Positions 25,387-33,781 of a DNA stretch of 64,000 bases are shown here, one piece after another. Under the pieces are notes generated by a model. It was not told the DNA's origin. It did no database searches and saw only the letters and a list, made by a program, of their open reading frames with translations. The position numbers and the translations under genes are program-made. Position 1 is the stretch's first letter; each line of letters begins with the position of its first letter. Source of the DNA: Salipiger sp. IMCC34102 (lineage in GTDB: Bacteria; Pseudomonadota; Alphaproteobacteria; Rhodobacterales; Rhodobacteraceae); the NCBI RefSeq assembly GCF_004145405.1, contig NZ_SELQ01000007.1, positions 62,001 to 126,000 on the forward strand, in the 5' to 3' direction.

Positions 25387-25531
25387 TCTTGATCGTCAAA
25401 TGGGCCAGGAGGCTGGCAAGCCAGGGCCTGCGCCTGCGTTCGAGCATCTGGCGCGGCATGTCCAGCGGCGCCTGCGGCAGGGGAGATGGCCCCTGCGCCG
25501 CGCCCGAAAGTTCCGTCACTCTGTCATCCAT
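25379..25531 (-). pseudogene. opgH: N-terminal OpgH fragment in another frame (apparent frameshift)
   Basis: A 50-residue frame, MDDRVTELSG..., that contains SPLPQAPLDMPRQMLERR and then a hydrophobic-basic stretch before its TGA at 25379-25381. The segment PLPxxAPLxMPxQ is the usual N-terminal motif of alphaproteobacterial OpgH (from memory). The frame starts inside the end of opgG (16-base overlap) and overlaps the main opgH frame by 8 bases. A +1 shift in the 17-base window 25379-25395 would join them. Alternatives are a sequencing error, a real two-part gene with translational coupling through the GTG, or a separate short peptide. Confidence 0.6.
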
Positions 25532-27090
25532 TGGTAGATCCATGTTTCCGTCAGGACACGGTCGTCCGACGCAAGTTCCGCCTTCAATTCGACGATCGCC
25601 TCGGGGTCGGCCTTCACGTCCAGGACCAACCGCCAGGCATTGCCCCGGTCTGCGTCGAGCCGTTCGAGGACCTCGCCCACGATGCGCCCGCCCGTCACGA
25701 CCGTACGCGCTGTAACTTCGTGCGCCGCATCGGGTTCCCCCAGGGCGCCCCCTTCGAAGTCGATGACGAATTTTCGCTGGTCGCGCAGCGGCTCGACGCC
25801 TGCAAATCCGCCGAAACCGGCCAGTGTGCGCGAAATTCGGGCAAGGGACGTATCGGCGGTCGGCGGCGACATCCCCCAGTGAAGGCGGTAGGATGTGCCC
25901 CACGCGTCCCCGGCCTTGAAGGCGCGTTCGGGCACCCAGAAGGCGACGATGTTGTCGTTGGCCTCGAGGTCCGAAGGGATCTCGATCAGGCGGACCGAGC
26001 CCCGGCCCCAATCCTCCGAAGGCTCGACCATCAGCGAGGGACGCGCCTCGTAATGCGCGCCCGCGTCCAGGTAGTCCTCGAACCGGCGGTGTCGCTGGAT
26101 CAGCCCAAAGGCCCGCGGGGATTGCGCCCAGAGGTAGGAATTGCCCAGGCGCGGCGGATTGTTGAGCGGACGCACCAGGCTCGTCTCGCCGCTACGTAGC
26201 AAGAGCGCCTCGCTGTCGTGCACGCGCGTGCGGTAATCCTCGAACGGACCCTCGTCGTTCGGCCCGAAGAGGAACATCGACGTGAGCGGCGCCACCCCCA
26301 GCTGGTCGATGTCGCGCCGGAAGAACAGGCGTAGCGTCACGTCGATCGTGGTGGTCTGCCCCGGCGTGACGACGAAGCGGTAGGCCCCCGTCACGGACTG
26401 GCTTTCCAGCAGCGCGTGGATCGTCACCGCATCGGCCTCAGGCTGCCCCCGTTCCAGCCAGAACTCGCTGAACCGGGGGAATTCCTCCTCACCGCCGGTC
26501 GCCGTGTTCACGGCCAGGCCGCGTGCGCTCAGCCCGTAGCGGTTGCCCTGCCCCAAGGCACGAAAGTAGCTGGCACCCAGGAACGAAAGAACCTCGTCCA
26601 GCCGGTCGGGATCGTTGAGCGCCGCGTTCACCTTGAAGCCCGCCACGCCCGGCAAGGCGATGTCGGGGGTCATCAGCTCGGCCGCTTCGCCGTAGTAGTC
26701 GAAGTTCGCGGCGGTGAAGTCGAGCGGACGCGCCAGGCCGTCCTCGACCTCGTTGAGACGGACCGTCGCGTCGAAGAGCCATCCGGGGTGATAGGCATGT
26801 ACCACCGGACCCGAAGAGCGGTCCGCCCAGACCGCGGTCTCTTCATTGAACTGGATCTGGCGATAGGTGTCGTAATCGAGCTTCGCGAAGGGCCCGCCGA
26901 GCGCCTCCGGCGTCCGGTCCGGCGCTGCGGCCGCAGCCCGGGCCCGTTCGATCAGCGCATCGAAGGAAAACGGCGCGCCTTCGCGATCCTGCGCGCTTGC
27001 AACCGGCGCATGGACCATCACGGCCGCCGCCGCGCTGCCGAGAAGAAGAAAGGCGCGGCGCGAAAAGGGGACGGGCGGGACGACTGCCAT
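25516..27090 (-). CDS. opgG: Glucan biosynthesis protein G/D family
   Basis: Periplasmic protein required for backbone shaping or branching of osmoregulated glucans, 524 residues. From ATG 27090 the N-terminus reads MAVVPPVPFSRRAFLLLG, a twin-arginine-like signal (SRRAFLL) with a long hydrophobic region ending ASAQ. That makes it OpgD-like in export route. Family segments follow: FSFDALIERARA, YDTYRQIQFNEETAVW, PGVAGFKVNAALN, FLGASYFRALGQGNRYGLSARGLA (the OpgG/D core), and GMSPPTADTSLARI. The gene leads the opgG-opgH-opgC operon. An inverted repeat at 27152-27184 lies in the leader region. Confidence 0.93.
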   Translation of the reverse strand: MAVVPPVPFSRRAFLLLGSAAAAVMVHAPVASAQDREGAPFSFDALIERARAAAAAPDRTPEALGGPFAKLDYDTYRQIQFNEETAVWADRSSGPVVHAYHPGWLFDATVRLNEVEDGLARPLDFTAANFDYYGEAAELMTPDIALPGVAGFKVNAALNDPDRLDEVLSFLGASYFRALGQGNRYGLSARGLAVNTATGGEEEFPRFSEFWLERGQPEADAVTIHALLESQSVTGAYRFVVTPGQTTTIDVTLRLFFRRDIDQLGVAPLTSMFLFGPNDEGPFEDYRTRVHDSEALLLRSGETSLVRPLNNPPRLGNSYLWAQSPRAFGLIQRHRRFEDYLDAGAHYEARPSLMVEPSEDWGRGSVRLIEIPSDLEANDNIVAFWVPERAFKAGDAWGTSYRLHWGMSPPTADTSLARISRTLAGFGGFAGVEPLRDQRKFVIDFEGGALGEPDAAHEVTARTVVTGGRIVGEVLERLDADRGNAWRLVLDVKADPEAIVELKAELASDDRVLTETWIYQWMTE

Positions 27091-27151
27091 GACGAAGAGA
27101 ATCCAAGGGTATGCTGCGGCGCAGAATTTGCCGGGTTTGCGGGAATGTCCA

Positions 27152-27184
27152 GATGCGACCGCAACTTTGGCGGGTTCTCGCATC
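27152..27184 (-). promoter_or_regulatory. Inverted repeat upstream of opgG
   Basis: GATGCGA / TCGCATC arms with an inner CCGC / GCGG pair about 60-95 bases upstream of the opgG start. It could be an operator or a leader hairpin. The rest of the 289-base gap 27091-27379 shows no gene. Confidence 0.35.
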
Positions 27185-27379
27185 TTTCGGCGCCAGGCAT
27201 CGGCGGCGATCCACCCACACGGATCCTGGTCTGACGCGGCCTTTACTGCGGCGCTGCGGCATCGTCCAGAGCCGTCGCAAGGTCACCTGCACACACGGAA
27301 AATTCCGGACCGGGCCCCGATCTTCGGGACCGATGTCCAAAGGGGCGGCAGGATCACCTGGCCCCTGCCACTCCGGTCG

Positions 27380-28060
27380 TCAGCGCGAAAGCCACGCGTC
27401 CGCGAACACGCCCAGGTCCGGGGCGATGTAGGTCGGTTTCGCCACGGCACCCGAGGGGAAAAGCGCGTTGCCGGGGCGGGTGATGAACGCCCCCTCGCCG
27501 CCCAGCGCCTGCATGCCCAGCGTGTCCCACAGGTGGGCCGCCACGAGGCACAACCGGGCCGGCGCGACCTGCAGATGGTCGCAGACAAGCTGGTAGCATT
27601 CGGGTGCGGGCTTGAAGCGGCGGACGTCGGCCACGCTGTAATGCGCCTCGAAGAACTCCGCGATGCCGGCCCGTTCCATCGGGGTCGGGCTCTCGGCGGG
27701 TGGTGAATTGGTCAGCGTCACCATCCGCACCCCGGCCGCGCGCAGGCGCGTCAGCGCAGGCACTGCGTCCGCGCAGGCGGGCATGTGCGTGATCAGGTGC
27801 AAGAGCTCCTCGGTATCGGCGTCCGAGATGGCCACGCCTTCCGTCTCGCCCATCATCCGCAGCGCGCCCTTGGCCAGATCGGGGAAGGCCGCGTAGGCAC
27901 CCGCCAGCGTGGCCGCGTTGGAATAGAGGATCATCTGCGAAAACCACAGCGCCCGCGCCCGTCCCCCACCGAAGAGCCGTTCGAACAGCGGATCGAGCGT
28001 CGTCAAGTCGAGCAGCGTCTCGTTGACGTCGAAGACGAGGATATCGGCACGGTCGGTCAT
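27380..28060 (-). CDS. HAD-superfamily 2-haloacid dehalogenase (type II)
   Basis: A 226-residue HAD hydrolase. Motif I is ILVFDVNETLLDL with the nucleophilic aspartate at about residue 9; motif II is TLTNSPP; motif III is KPAPECYQL; and the last loop is VAAHLWDTLGMQALG with an aspartate. The order and spacing match L-2-haloacid dehalogenases, which hydrolyse 2-halocarboxylates, but substrate use in such genes is often untested. Start MTDRADI at 28060; a longer frame adds seven residues without support. A FAD oxidoreductase gene is divergent from it, 224 bases away. Confidence 0.88.
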   Translation of the reverse strand: MTDRADILVFDVNETLLDLTTLDPLFERLFGGGRARALWFSQMILYSNAATLAGAYAAFPDLAKGALRMMGETEGVAISDADTEELLHLITHMPACADAVPALTRLRAAGVRMVTLTNSPPAESPTPMERAGIAEFFEAHYSVADVRRFKPAPECYQLVCDHLQVAPARLCLVAAHLWDTLGMQALGGEGAFITRPGNALFPSGAVAKPTYIAPDLGVFADAWLSR

Positions 28061-28284
28061 GGTGGGACTCCCTTGCCGCATGAGCTAAGCCGCGACGCGC
28101 CCGCGACAAGCGATGTTGCGGAGGCCCCCGCGATCGGGTCTGCTGTCCGCATGAGCACACCGTCCCCTCTCGACGCCACCCGGTCGCAGCGCCGGACCGT
28201 CCGCCCCCGACGCGTCGACAGGGCAACGCACGCCCCGCGCACGACTTTCGACGCCGCGCCCGGCGCCGGGCGGAGGCAGACGCG

Positions 28285-29355
28285 ATGACCGACGTCCTGA
28301 TCATAGGCGGCGGTGTCGCGGGGCTTTCCGCCGCGGCCCAGATCGCGCCGCACGCGCAGGTCACCCTGCTGGAGCGCGAACCGCACACGGGCTATCACAG
28401 TTCGGGCCGGTCGGCGGCCTTGTTCGAGCAGAACTACGGCAAGCCAACCACGCGCGCCCTGAACGAGGCGAGCTTCGCGGCCCACCGCGACATGGGCGTG
28501 CTCAGCCCGCGCGGGTTGATGATCGTGGGCCAGGCGCACGAGGCGGACCAATTCGCCGCCGACGCGGACGACATGCAGCTCATGCGGATCGACATGGACG
28601 AGGCCCGCGCCCGCGTGCCGATCCTGTCCGCGGCGATCACCCAAGCCGCCTATTTCGACCGCGCGCAGGACATCGACACCGATCTTCTGATGCAGACCTA
28701 CGCGAAGACCCTGCGTCGGCACGGCGGGGACATCCGCACCTCGGCGGAGGTCACGGCCATCGTGCGCGACCGCGCCGGCTGGCGCGTCACGACCCCCGCG
28801 GGCGAGATCGAGGCCCGCACGCTGGTGAACGCGGCCGGCGCCTGGGCCGACCGGATCGCCGTGCTTGCGGGGGTGGCGCCGCTGGGCCTGCAACCGCTGC
28901 GCCGCTCGATGGCGCGGCTGGCGGCCCCCGGCGGGCATGATCTGCGCGGCTGGCCGATGCTCTTCGGTCCGGGGGAAAGCTGGTATGCCAAGCCCGACGC
29001 GGGCGCGCTGCTGGTCTCCCCGGCGGAGGAGGACCCGGTCGAGCCGATGGACGCCTGGGCCGACGACATGGTGCTGGCCGAAGGGCTCGCCCGCTACCAG
29101 GAGGCCGTCACCGTGGAGGTCACCCGCCCCATTGCCACCTGGGCAGGTCTGCGGACCTTCGCGCCGGACCGATCGCTGGTGCTGGGCCGCGACGGGGCGG
29201 AGCCGTCCTTCGTCTGGTGCGCGGGCCAGGGGGGCTACGGCGTGCAATCCTCGCCCGCGGCGGGGCGTCACGTGGCCGACGTCGTGCTGGAGCGCGCACC
29301 CCAGATCGGGGAGCGCGTCGCCGCAGCCCTCTCCCCCGCGCGCCTGCGAAGCTGA
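28285..29355 (+). CDS. FAD-dependent D-amino-acid/glycine oxidase-like oxidoreductase
   Basis: A 356-residue DAO-family flavoprotein. The Rossmann dinucleotide motif VLIIGGGVAGLSAAAQI is at the N-terminus, followed by the LEREPHTGYHSSGRSA stretch; NAAGAWADRIA is a second FAD contact, and VWCAGQGGYGVQSSPAAG is the C-terminal FAD-binding segment. Such enzymes oxidise amines or amino/hydroxy acids and pass electrons to oxygen or the respiratory chain; the substrate cannot be read from sequence. It lies alone on its strand, divergent from the dehalogenase. Confidence 0.88.
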   Translation: MTDVLIIGGGVAGLSAAAQIAPHAQVTLLEREPHTGYHSSGRSAALFEQNYGKPTTRALNEASFAAHRDMGVLSPRGLMIVGQAHEADQFAADADDMQLMRIDMDEARARVPILSAAITQAAYFDRAQDIDTDLLMQTYAKTLRRHGGDIRTSAEVTAIVRDRAGWRVTTPAGEIEARTLVNAAGAWADRIAVLAGVAPLGLQPLRRSMARLAAPGGHDLRGWPMLFGPGESWYAKPDAGALLVSPAEEDPVEPMDAWADDMVLAEGLARYQEAVTVEVTRPIATWAGLRTFAPDRSLVLGRDGAEPSFVWCAGQGGYGVQSSPAAGRHVADVVLERAPQIGERVAAALSPARLRS

Positions 29356-29551
29356 GCGCATCGGCGCGGGCAGCCCCCGAAGGCACATTCCGCGAGTCGC
29401 GGCGAAATTCGCCGAAGGGCGACCGCGCGCCTATTCTCCCGGCACCGAATCGACCCTATGTCGATGGTTCAAAAGACCTTCCGAAAGACCCCGCCCGCAT
29501 GCCCCACGCCCACCCTTCGAGTCGTCCCGCCCAGCGCGGGGATCACCCGTC

Positions 29552-29881
29552 ATGAGCCCCCGGCCCCGGCGTCTGACGCAGGAATTGCAACGGCTGGACC
29601 GACAGTTTTCCTGGGTGCGGCGGCGGCATCCGCGGATCGGCGGCATGGTTCACCGGCTCAGCCGGCCCGGGTGGGCGCTGGTACGTGTGCCCGTGGGGGT
29701 GTTCTTCATCGCGGGCGGACTGCTCGCGATTTTGCCCGTCTTCGGCCTTTGGATGATCCCGCTGGGCCTTCTGTTGCTTGCCGTCGACGTGCCGCGCCTG
29801 CGCCGCCCGGTCGCCGCCGCGATCATCCGCCTGCGCCGCCGGGCCGAGCTGTTCCGCGCCCGCAGGCGGGACCGAAAGTAG
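29552..29881 (+). CDS. Small basic two-helix membrane protein
   Basis: A 109-residue protein starting MSPRPRRLTQELQRLDRQFSW. One hydrophobic region (about residues 43-75, LVRVPVGVFFIAGGLLAILP then FGLWMIPLGLLLLAVDVP) probably makes a helical hairpin, flanked by highly basic ends (final RAELFRARRRDRK). I do not recognise a named family with certainty; similar short proteins occur in roseobacters. It stops one base before the stop of the convergent GST gene. The long alternate frame through the FAD gene is an artefact. Confidence 0.65.
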   Translation: MSPRPRRLTQELQRLDRQFSWVRRRHPRIGGMVHRLSRPGWALVRVPVGVFFIAGGLLAILPVFGLWMIPLGLLLLAVDVPRLRRPVAAAIIRLRRRAELFRARRRDRK

Positions 29882-30748
29882 TCAGACGAGCGCCATGAAG
29901 GCGGGCCAGGCCTCGGGGTCGAGGACGGTCTTGTCGCGACAGCCCGGGTTGCAGAACCCGAAGGTGCGGCCTTCCATCTTCAACAGGTGCGTGACCGGCT
30001 TGCCGGAATAGGGGCAAGTCGCGTTCTCGGGGACACCTGCCTCCACCGCCGTCGCGGCGCGCGGGGACGGCCCGGGCCAGGGGGCCTTCGGCAGAGGAAG
30101 CGCGTAGGGCGTCGGGTCGTAATGTTTCATGAGGCCCATGGCCCGCCAGCGCCGGATCGCGGGATCGGCCAGATGCGCCGCCACGTAGTCCTGCGCCGCC
30201 GCGCCCACCGGCAGGCCGTAGGTCGCGATCCGCAGCGCCACCGGCGCAAAGAAGACATCCGCCAACGAGTAGGCCCCGAAAAGCCAGGGGCCGCCTGCCC
30301 CGTGACGGCTGCGCGCCAGCGACCAGAGCGTCTCGATCCGGGCGAGGTCCGCGCGGACGGCATCGCTCGGGGCGAACCCCTCCCAGGCGTGGGTCAGCAT
30401 CATCGGGCAGTCGCTGCGCAATGCGCCGAAGCTCGCGTGCATCTCGGCCACCAGCGACCGTGCCAGCGCCCGTGCGCCGGGGTCGGTGGGCCAGAGGCCC
30501 GCGTCGGGATGCGCCTCCGCCAGCGTTTCGGCCATGGCAAGGCTGTCGATGATCACGTGGCCGGCGTCCGTCCGCAGGACCGGCACCGTCCGGGCGGGGG
30601 CGAGATCGGCCAGGTCCCGCGCCATCGTCCCGTCGTAGAGTCCCACCATGTGCGTCCGGTACGGCAGGCCGAAGGCCTCCAGCATCAGCCAGCCGCGCAG
30701 GGACCAGCTGGAAAAGCTGCGGTCACCGATGAACAGATCGTAGGGCAC
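29882..30748 (-). CDS. Glutathione S-transferase with C-terminal Cys-rich tail
   Basis: A 288-residue GST-fold protein. The N-terminal thioredoxin-like domain has DLFIGDRSFSSWSLRGWLML (the S-S-W-S stretch replaces the usual catalytic Tyr/Ser region) and the cis-Pro TVPVLRTD, then DSLAMAETL. The all-helical C-domain follows to about residue 210. After a Pro/Ala linker, residues about 242-288 form a separate module, TCPYSGKPVTHLLKMEGRTF then FCNPGCRDKT, with cysteines spaced like a small zinc- or metal-binding YHS-like domain. The substrate is unknown. A single gene, convergent with the small basic protein. Confidence 0.85.
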   Translation of the reverse strand: MPYDLFIGDRSFSSWSLRGWLMLEAFGLPYRTHMVGLYDGTMARDLADLAPARTVPVLRTDAGHVIIDSLAMAETLAEAHPDAGLWPTDPGARALARSLVAEMHASFGALRSDCPMMLTHAWEGFAPSDAVRADLARIETLWSLARSRHGAGGPWLFGAYSLADVFFAPVALRIATYGLPVGAAAQDYVAAHLADPAIRRWRAMGLMKHYDPTPYALPLPKAPWPGPSPRAATAVEAGVPENATCPYSGKPVTHLLKMEGRTFGFCNPGCRDKTVLDPEAWPAFMALV

Positions 30749-30820
30749 GGGCCTCTCCTTTTGCGCAACCCTACTCCGGGGCCGCGGCCTTGCGCCAACG
30801 CCGTTTCGTGATGACGCCGA

Positions 30821-31387
30821 TCACGCCAGGTGATTGACCGGGCCAAGCTGCCATGCGCCGTCGACCCGCCGCATCCGCGTGGCACCCAGGGGGTCGATCC
30901 GGTGCCCCATCGCCTCGTAGGCGGTGCCGCCCGCGCGGGGAAAGAGCGACATGATCGTCCCCATGTGCGCCACGACGATCAACTGCGCGTGGCGCTCCAG
31001 CAGCCGGTCGATGCAGGCGCCCACCCGGGCGGTCACCTCGTCCCAGGTTTCCCCGTCGGGCGCGCGCAAGCTACCCGGCGTTTCCCAGAAGGCGCGGGAC
31101 AACTCGGGATCGCGCGCACTGACCTCCGTGTGGTGCAGACCGTCCCAGGCACCGAAGTCGATCTCCCGCAGATCGCGCGCGTCCGGCAGGCGGGGACGCG
31201 TCCCCTGCAGCGCATCGGCGGTGGTGACCGCGCGGATCAGATCGGAGGAGACCACCGGGGCCTGCGGCAGGTATGCGTCCAGTCGCGAGAGCGCGCCGCT
31301 GTCGGACAGATCGGCGGGCACGTCGCGCCAGCCGGTCATCGTCGTCTGGTGCGTCGGCCCGTGCCGGACCAGCCACAGGGTGCTCAC
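30821..31387 (-). CDS. Histidine phosphatase (probable alpha-ribazole phosphatase, CobC-like)
   Basis: A 188-residue phosphoglycerate-mutase-superfamily phosphatase. The RHG motif LWLVRHGPT at residues 4-12 holds the phospho-accepting histidine; EIDFGAWDGLHHTEV provides the acid loop; VVAHMGTIMSL has the second histidine. The GTG start overlaps the cobU stop (GTGA), strongly linking it to cobalamin lower-ligand assembly, where CobC removes the phosphate from alpha-ribazole phosphate. The longer frame reaching 31984 is an artefact. Confidence 0.85.
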   Translation of the reverse strand: MSTLWLVRHGPTHQTTMTGWRDVPADLSDSGALSRLDAYLPQAPVVSSDLIRAVTTADALQGTRPRLPDARDLREIDFGAWDGLHHTEVSARDPELSRAFWETPGSLRAPDGETWDEVTARVGACIDRLLERHAQLIVVAHMGTIMSLFPRAGGTAYEAMGHRIDPLGATRMRRVDGAWQLGPVNHLA

Positions 31388-31914
31388 GGCAGATCCCCCT
31401 TCAGCGCAAGTGGCAGCCCCGCCATCACCGCGACGACCCGGTCGGCACGGTCGGCGATCTGACGGTTCAACCCGCCCTGCAAGGTGCGGAACCGTCGGGC
31501 CAGCGCGTTGTCCGGCACGATCCCCTGCCCCACCTCGTTGCTGACGACGACGGTCGGCTCCCGGCGGCGGTCCAGCGCGGCCAGAAAGCCCGCGGCCCCG
31601 CCTTCGTCGAGCGTCTCGTCGCGCAGCAGCAGGTTCGACAGCCAAAGCGTCACGCAATCGACCAGCACGATCCGACCCGCCGGCACCGCGTCCAGGGCTG
31701 CGGCAAGATCGAGCGGCGCCTCCATCGTGGTCCAGTCCGGCCCGCGCTGGTCGCGATGCCGTGCTATCTTGGCCCGCATCTCGTCGTCGAAGGCCTGTGC
31801 CGTGGCGATGTAGCTGCGCGGCCGATCCATGCCCATCACGAGGCTTTCGGCGTAGAGGGACTTGCCCGACGCGGCCCCTCCTAGAACGAATGTAAGGCCC
31901 TGCAACTTTTTCAC
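31384..31914 (-). CDS. cobU: Bifunctional adenosylcobinamide kinase / cobinamide-phosphate guanylyltransferase
   Basis: Phosphorylates adenosylcobinamide and then transfers GMP, in late cobalamin synthesis. It has 176 residues from GTG 31914. The P-loop FVLGGAASGKSLYAESL is at residues 9-25; ATAQAFDDEM and the H-R-x-x-R-G-P-D-W motif (ARHRDQRGPDW) are the CobU signature; VDCVTLWLSNLL and SNEVGQGIVPDN complete it. Divergent from rpoH; their starts are only 85 bases apart, so promoters overlap. Confidence 0.95.
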   Translation of the reverse strand: MKKLQGLTFVLGGAASGKSLYAESLVMGMDRPRSYIATAQAFDDEMRAKIARHRDQRGPDWTTMEAPLDLAAALDAVPAGRIVLVDCVTLWLSNLLLRDETLDEGGAAGFLAALDRRREPTVVVSNEVGQGIVPDNALARRFRTLQGGLNRQIADRADRVVAVMAGLPLALKGDLP

Positions 31915-31931
31915 GGAACTTTATCTTCCTC

Positions 31932-31982
31932 CTCGGGTTTTCAGGGCAACACAAAGCTGTTGCCGAACCCGAGAGCAACAGC
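31932..31982 (+). promoter_or_regulatory. Interleaved inverted repeats in the rpoH leader (candidate RNA switch)
   Basis: Three perfect pairings can be drawn. Stem A is CTCGGGTT (31932-31939) with AACCCGAG (31966-31973). Nested stem C is GGCAAC (31945-31950) with GTTGCC (31959-31964). Competing stem B is GCTGTTGC (31956-31963) with GCAACAGC (31975-31982). A+C and B share bases and exclude each other. The Shine-Dalgarno AGGGGA at 31988-31993 begins a few bases after stem B. Confidence 0.5.
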
Positions 31983-31999
31983 AACTCAGGGGATTTAAG

Positions 32000-32878
32000 A
32001 TGGCGTTCGACGGATTTTCCGACCAGACCTTGTCACGCACGGCCATGAAAGCCGAATTGCTGGATGCCGAGACCGAACTGCGTCTCGCCTACGCCTGGCG
32101 CGACGAAGGCTGCGAGAAATCCCTGCACCGTCTCATCACCGCCTACATGCGGCTAGCTATCTCGATGGCCGCGAAGTTCAAGCGCTACGGCGCACCGATG
32201 AACGACCTGATCCAGGAAGCCTCCGTCGGGCTGATGAAGGCGGCGGAGAAGTTCGACCCCGACCGCGGCGTGCGGTTCTCGACCTATGCCGTGTGGTGGA
32301 TCAAGGCGTCGATCCAGGATTACGTGATGCGCAACTGGTCGATGGTGCGCACCGGGTCGACCTCCAGCCAGAAGTCGCTGTTCTTCAACATGCGTCGCGT
32401 CCAGGCCCGGCTGGAACGTGAGGCCGCCGCCGAGGGGCGCAAGCTGGAAGGCCACGTGATGCGCCAGCTCATTGCCACGGAAGTGGGCGTGCCGCTGCAC
32501 GACGTCGAGATGATGGAAGGCCGCCTCTCGGGGTCCGACTACTCGCTCAACGCCACGCAATCGGCGGAGGACGAGGGCCGCGAGTGGATCGACGCGCTGG
32601 AGGACGACAGCTCCCAGGCGGCGGAGAACGTGGAACTGACCCATGACAACGCCTGCCTGCGCAACTGGCTTCTGACCGCGCTGTCGGACCTCAACGACCG
32701 CGAGCGGTTCATCGTGCGCGAACGCAAGCTGCGCGAGGATCCCAGGACGCTCGAAAGCCTCGGCACCGAACTGGGCTTGTCGAAAGAGCGCGTGCGCCAG
32801 CTGGAGGCCGCGGCCTTCGGCAAGATGCGCAAGAACCTCGAATCCCAAAGCCGGGAAGTGACGAACTTCTTCGCATGA
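32000..32878 (+). CDS. rpoH: RNA polymerase sigma factor RpoH (sigma-32 family)
   Basis: Alternative sigma factor for heat-shock and oxidative-stress genes, 292 residues. Region 2 is complete (DLIQEASVGLMKAAEKFDPD, then RFSTYAVWWIKASIQDYVMR, the -10 melting region). The RpoH-box-like stretch and region 3 follow. Region 4 has LGTELGLSKERVRQLEAAAF, the -35 helix-turn-helix. ATG 32000 has AGGGGA at six bases. Rhodobacterales usually carry two RpoH paralogues, and I cannot decide which this is. Stop and next start overlap by 4 bases with the ChaN-like gene. Confidence 0.95.
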   Translation: MAFDGFSDQTLSRTAMKAELLDAETELRLAYAWRDEGCEKSLHRLITAYMRLAISMAAKFKRYGAPMNDLIQEASVGLMKAAEKFDPDRGVRFSTYAVWWIKASIQDYVMRNWSMVRTGSTSSQKSLFFNMRRVQARLEREAAAEGRKLEGHVMRQLIATEVGVPLHDVEMMEGRLSGSDYSLNATQSAEDEGREWIDALEDDSSQAAENVELTHDNACLRNWLLTALSDLNDRERFIVRERKLREDPRTLESLGTELGLSKERVRQLEAAAFGKMRKNLESQSREVTNFFA

Positions 32879-33651
32879 GGCGCTTGCTCGCGCTTCTGTG
32901 CTGCGCGACCCCCGCGGTCGCGGATGTCGGCCCGCTGCCACGGGCCGACATCTACGTTCTGGGCGAAACCCACGACAACCCGGCCCACCACGCGGTCCAG
33001 GCCGAGCTCGTCGCGCGCGTAGCGCCCGCGGCCCTCGTGTTCGAGATGATCGCCCCCGAGGATGCCGCGGCGGGGGCCGGGATCGACCGCTCCGACGGCG
33101 AAGCGCTGGCCGAGGCGTACCGGTGGGACGCGCTGGGTTGGCCCGATTTCGCGATGTATCACCCGATCTTCGAGGCCGCCCCCGATGCGCAGGTCATCGG
33201 GGCCCAGGTCGGTCGCGAGGATCTGGCCTCGGCCATGCGCAGCTCCGCCGAGGACGTGCTGGGGGTCGGCGTCGTGGGGTTCAACCTGTGGCCCCGCTCG
33301 GGTCCGGTGATGGAGGCGCTGATCGCGGATCAACGTGCCGCCCATTGCGACATGCTGCCCGAGGACATGCTTCCCGGCATGGTCGAGGCGCAGCGGCTGC
33401 GCGATGCGATGCTGGCCCTGGCGGCGCGCGATGCGGTGGACGACACCGGCGGGCCGGTCGTGGTCATCACCGGCAACGGCCACGCCCGCACCGACACCGG
33501 CGTGCCTTTCGTGCTCGATGCGCTTTCGCCCGACCTCGCGGTCTGGGCGCTGGGCCAGTTCGAAGAGCCCCCGGAGCCGGGCGCGCCCTTCGACGCCACG
33601 GCCGTCTCGCCCCCGGTGGATCGCGGCGCCCCCTGCGCGACGTTCCGCTAG
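32875..33651 (+). CDS. ChaN-family (haem-binding uptake, Tiki-like) exported protein
   Basis: A 258-residue exported protein. A short signal (MRRLLALLCCATPAVA) ends near residue 16, and a cysteine pair in it could act as a weak lipobox. The EreA/ChaN fold markers are present: IYVLGETHDNPAHHAVQ with the Glu-Thr-His motif, VFEMI, GWPDFAMYHPIFEAA, and VVITGNGHARTDTGVP with a conserved histidine. ChaN proteins bind haem in iron uptake, and related members are metallohydrolases. ATG at 32875 overlaps rpoH by 4 bases, so it is co-expressed with the stress sigma factor. Confidence 0.85.
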   Translation: MRRLLALLCCATPAVADVGPLPRADIYVLGETHDNPAHHAVQAELVARVAPAALVFEMIAPEDAAAGAGIDRSDGEALAEAYRWDALGWPDFAMYHPIFEAAPDAQVIGAQVGREDLASAMRSSAEDVLGVGVVGFNLWPRSGPVMEALIADQRAAHCDMLPEDMLPGMVEAQRLRDAMLALAARDAVDDTGGPVVVITGNGHARTDTGVPFVLDALSPDLAVWALGQFEEPPEPGAPFDATAVSPPVDRGAPCATFR

Positions 33652-33781
33652 GCCTAGGGAAGCGGAAGGCGCTGTCCCGCGGCCACGATACCTCTCCCCC
33701 GGCCCGACGGTGCGCACCCCTGCCGCGTTGCGCCCGCCCGATCCCGTGCTACATGGAACACGGCGCAAAAAAGGAGCCTGC

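Noticed and set aside
31915-31999. Cobalamin riboswitch in front of cobU
   Set aside because: The gap to rpoH is only 85 bases and lacks the B12-box; the structures there read better as an rpoH leader or operator.
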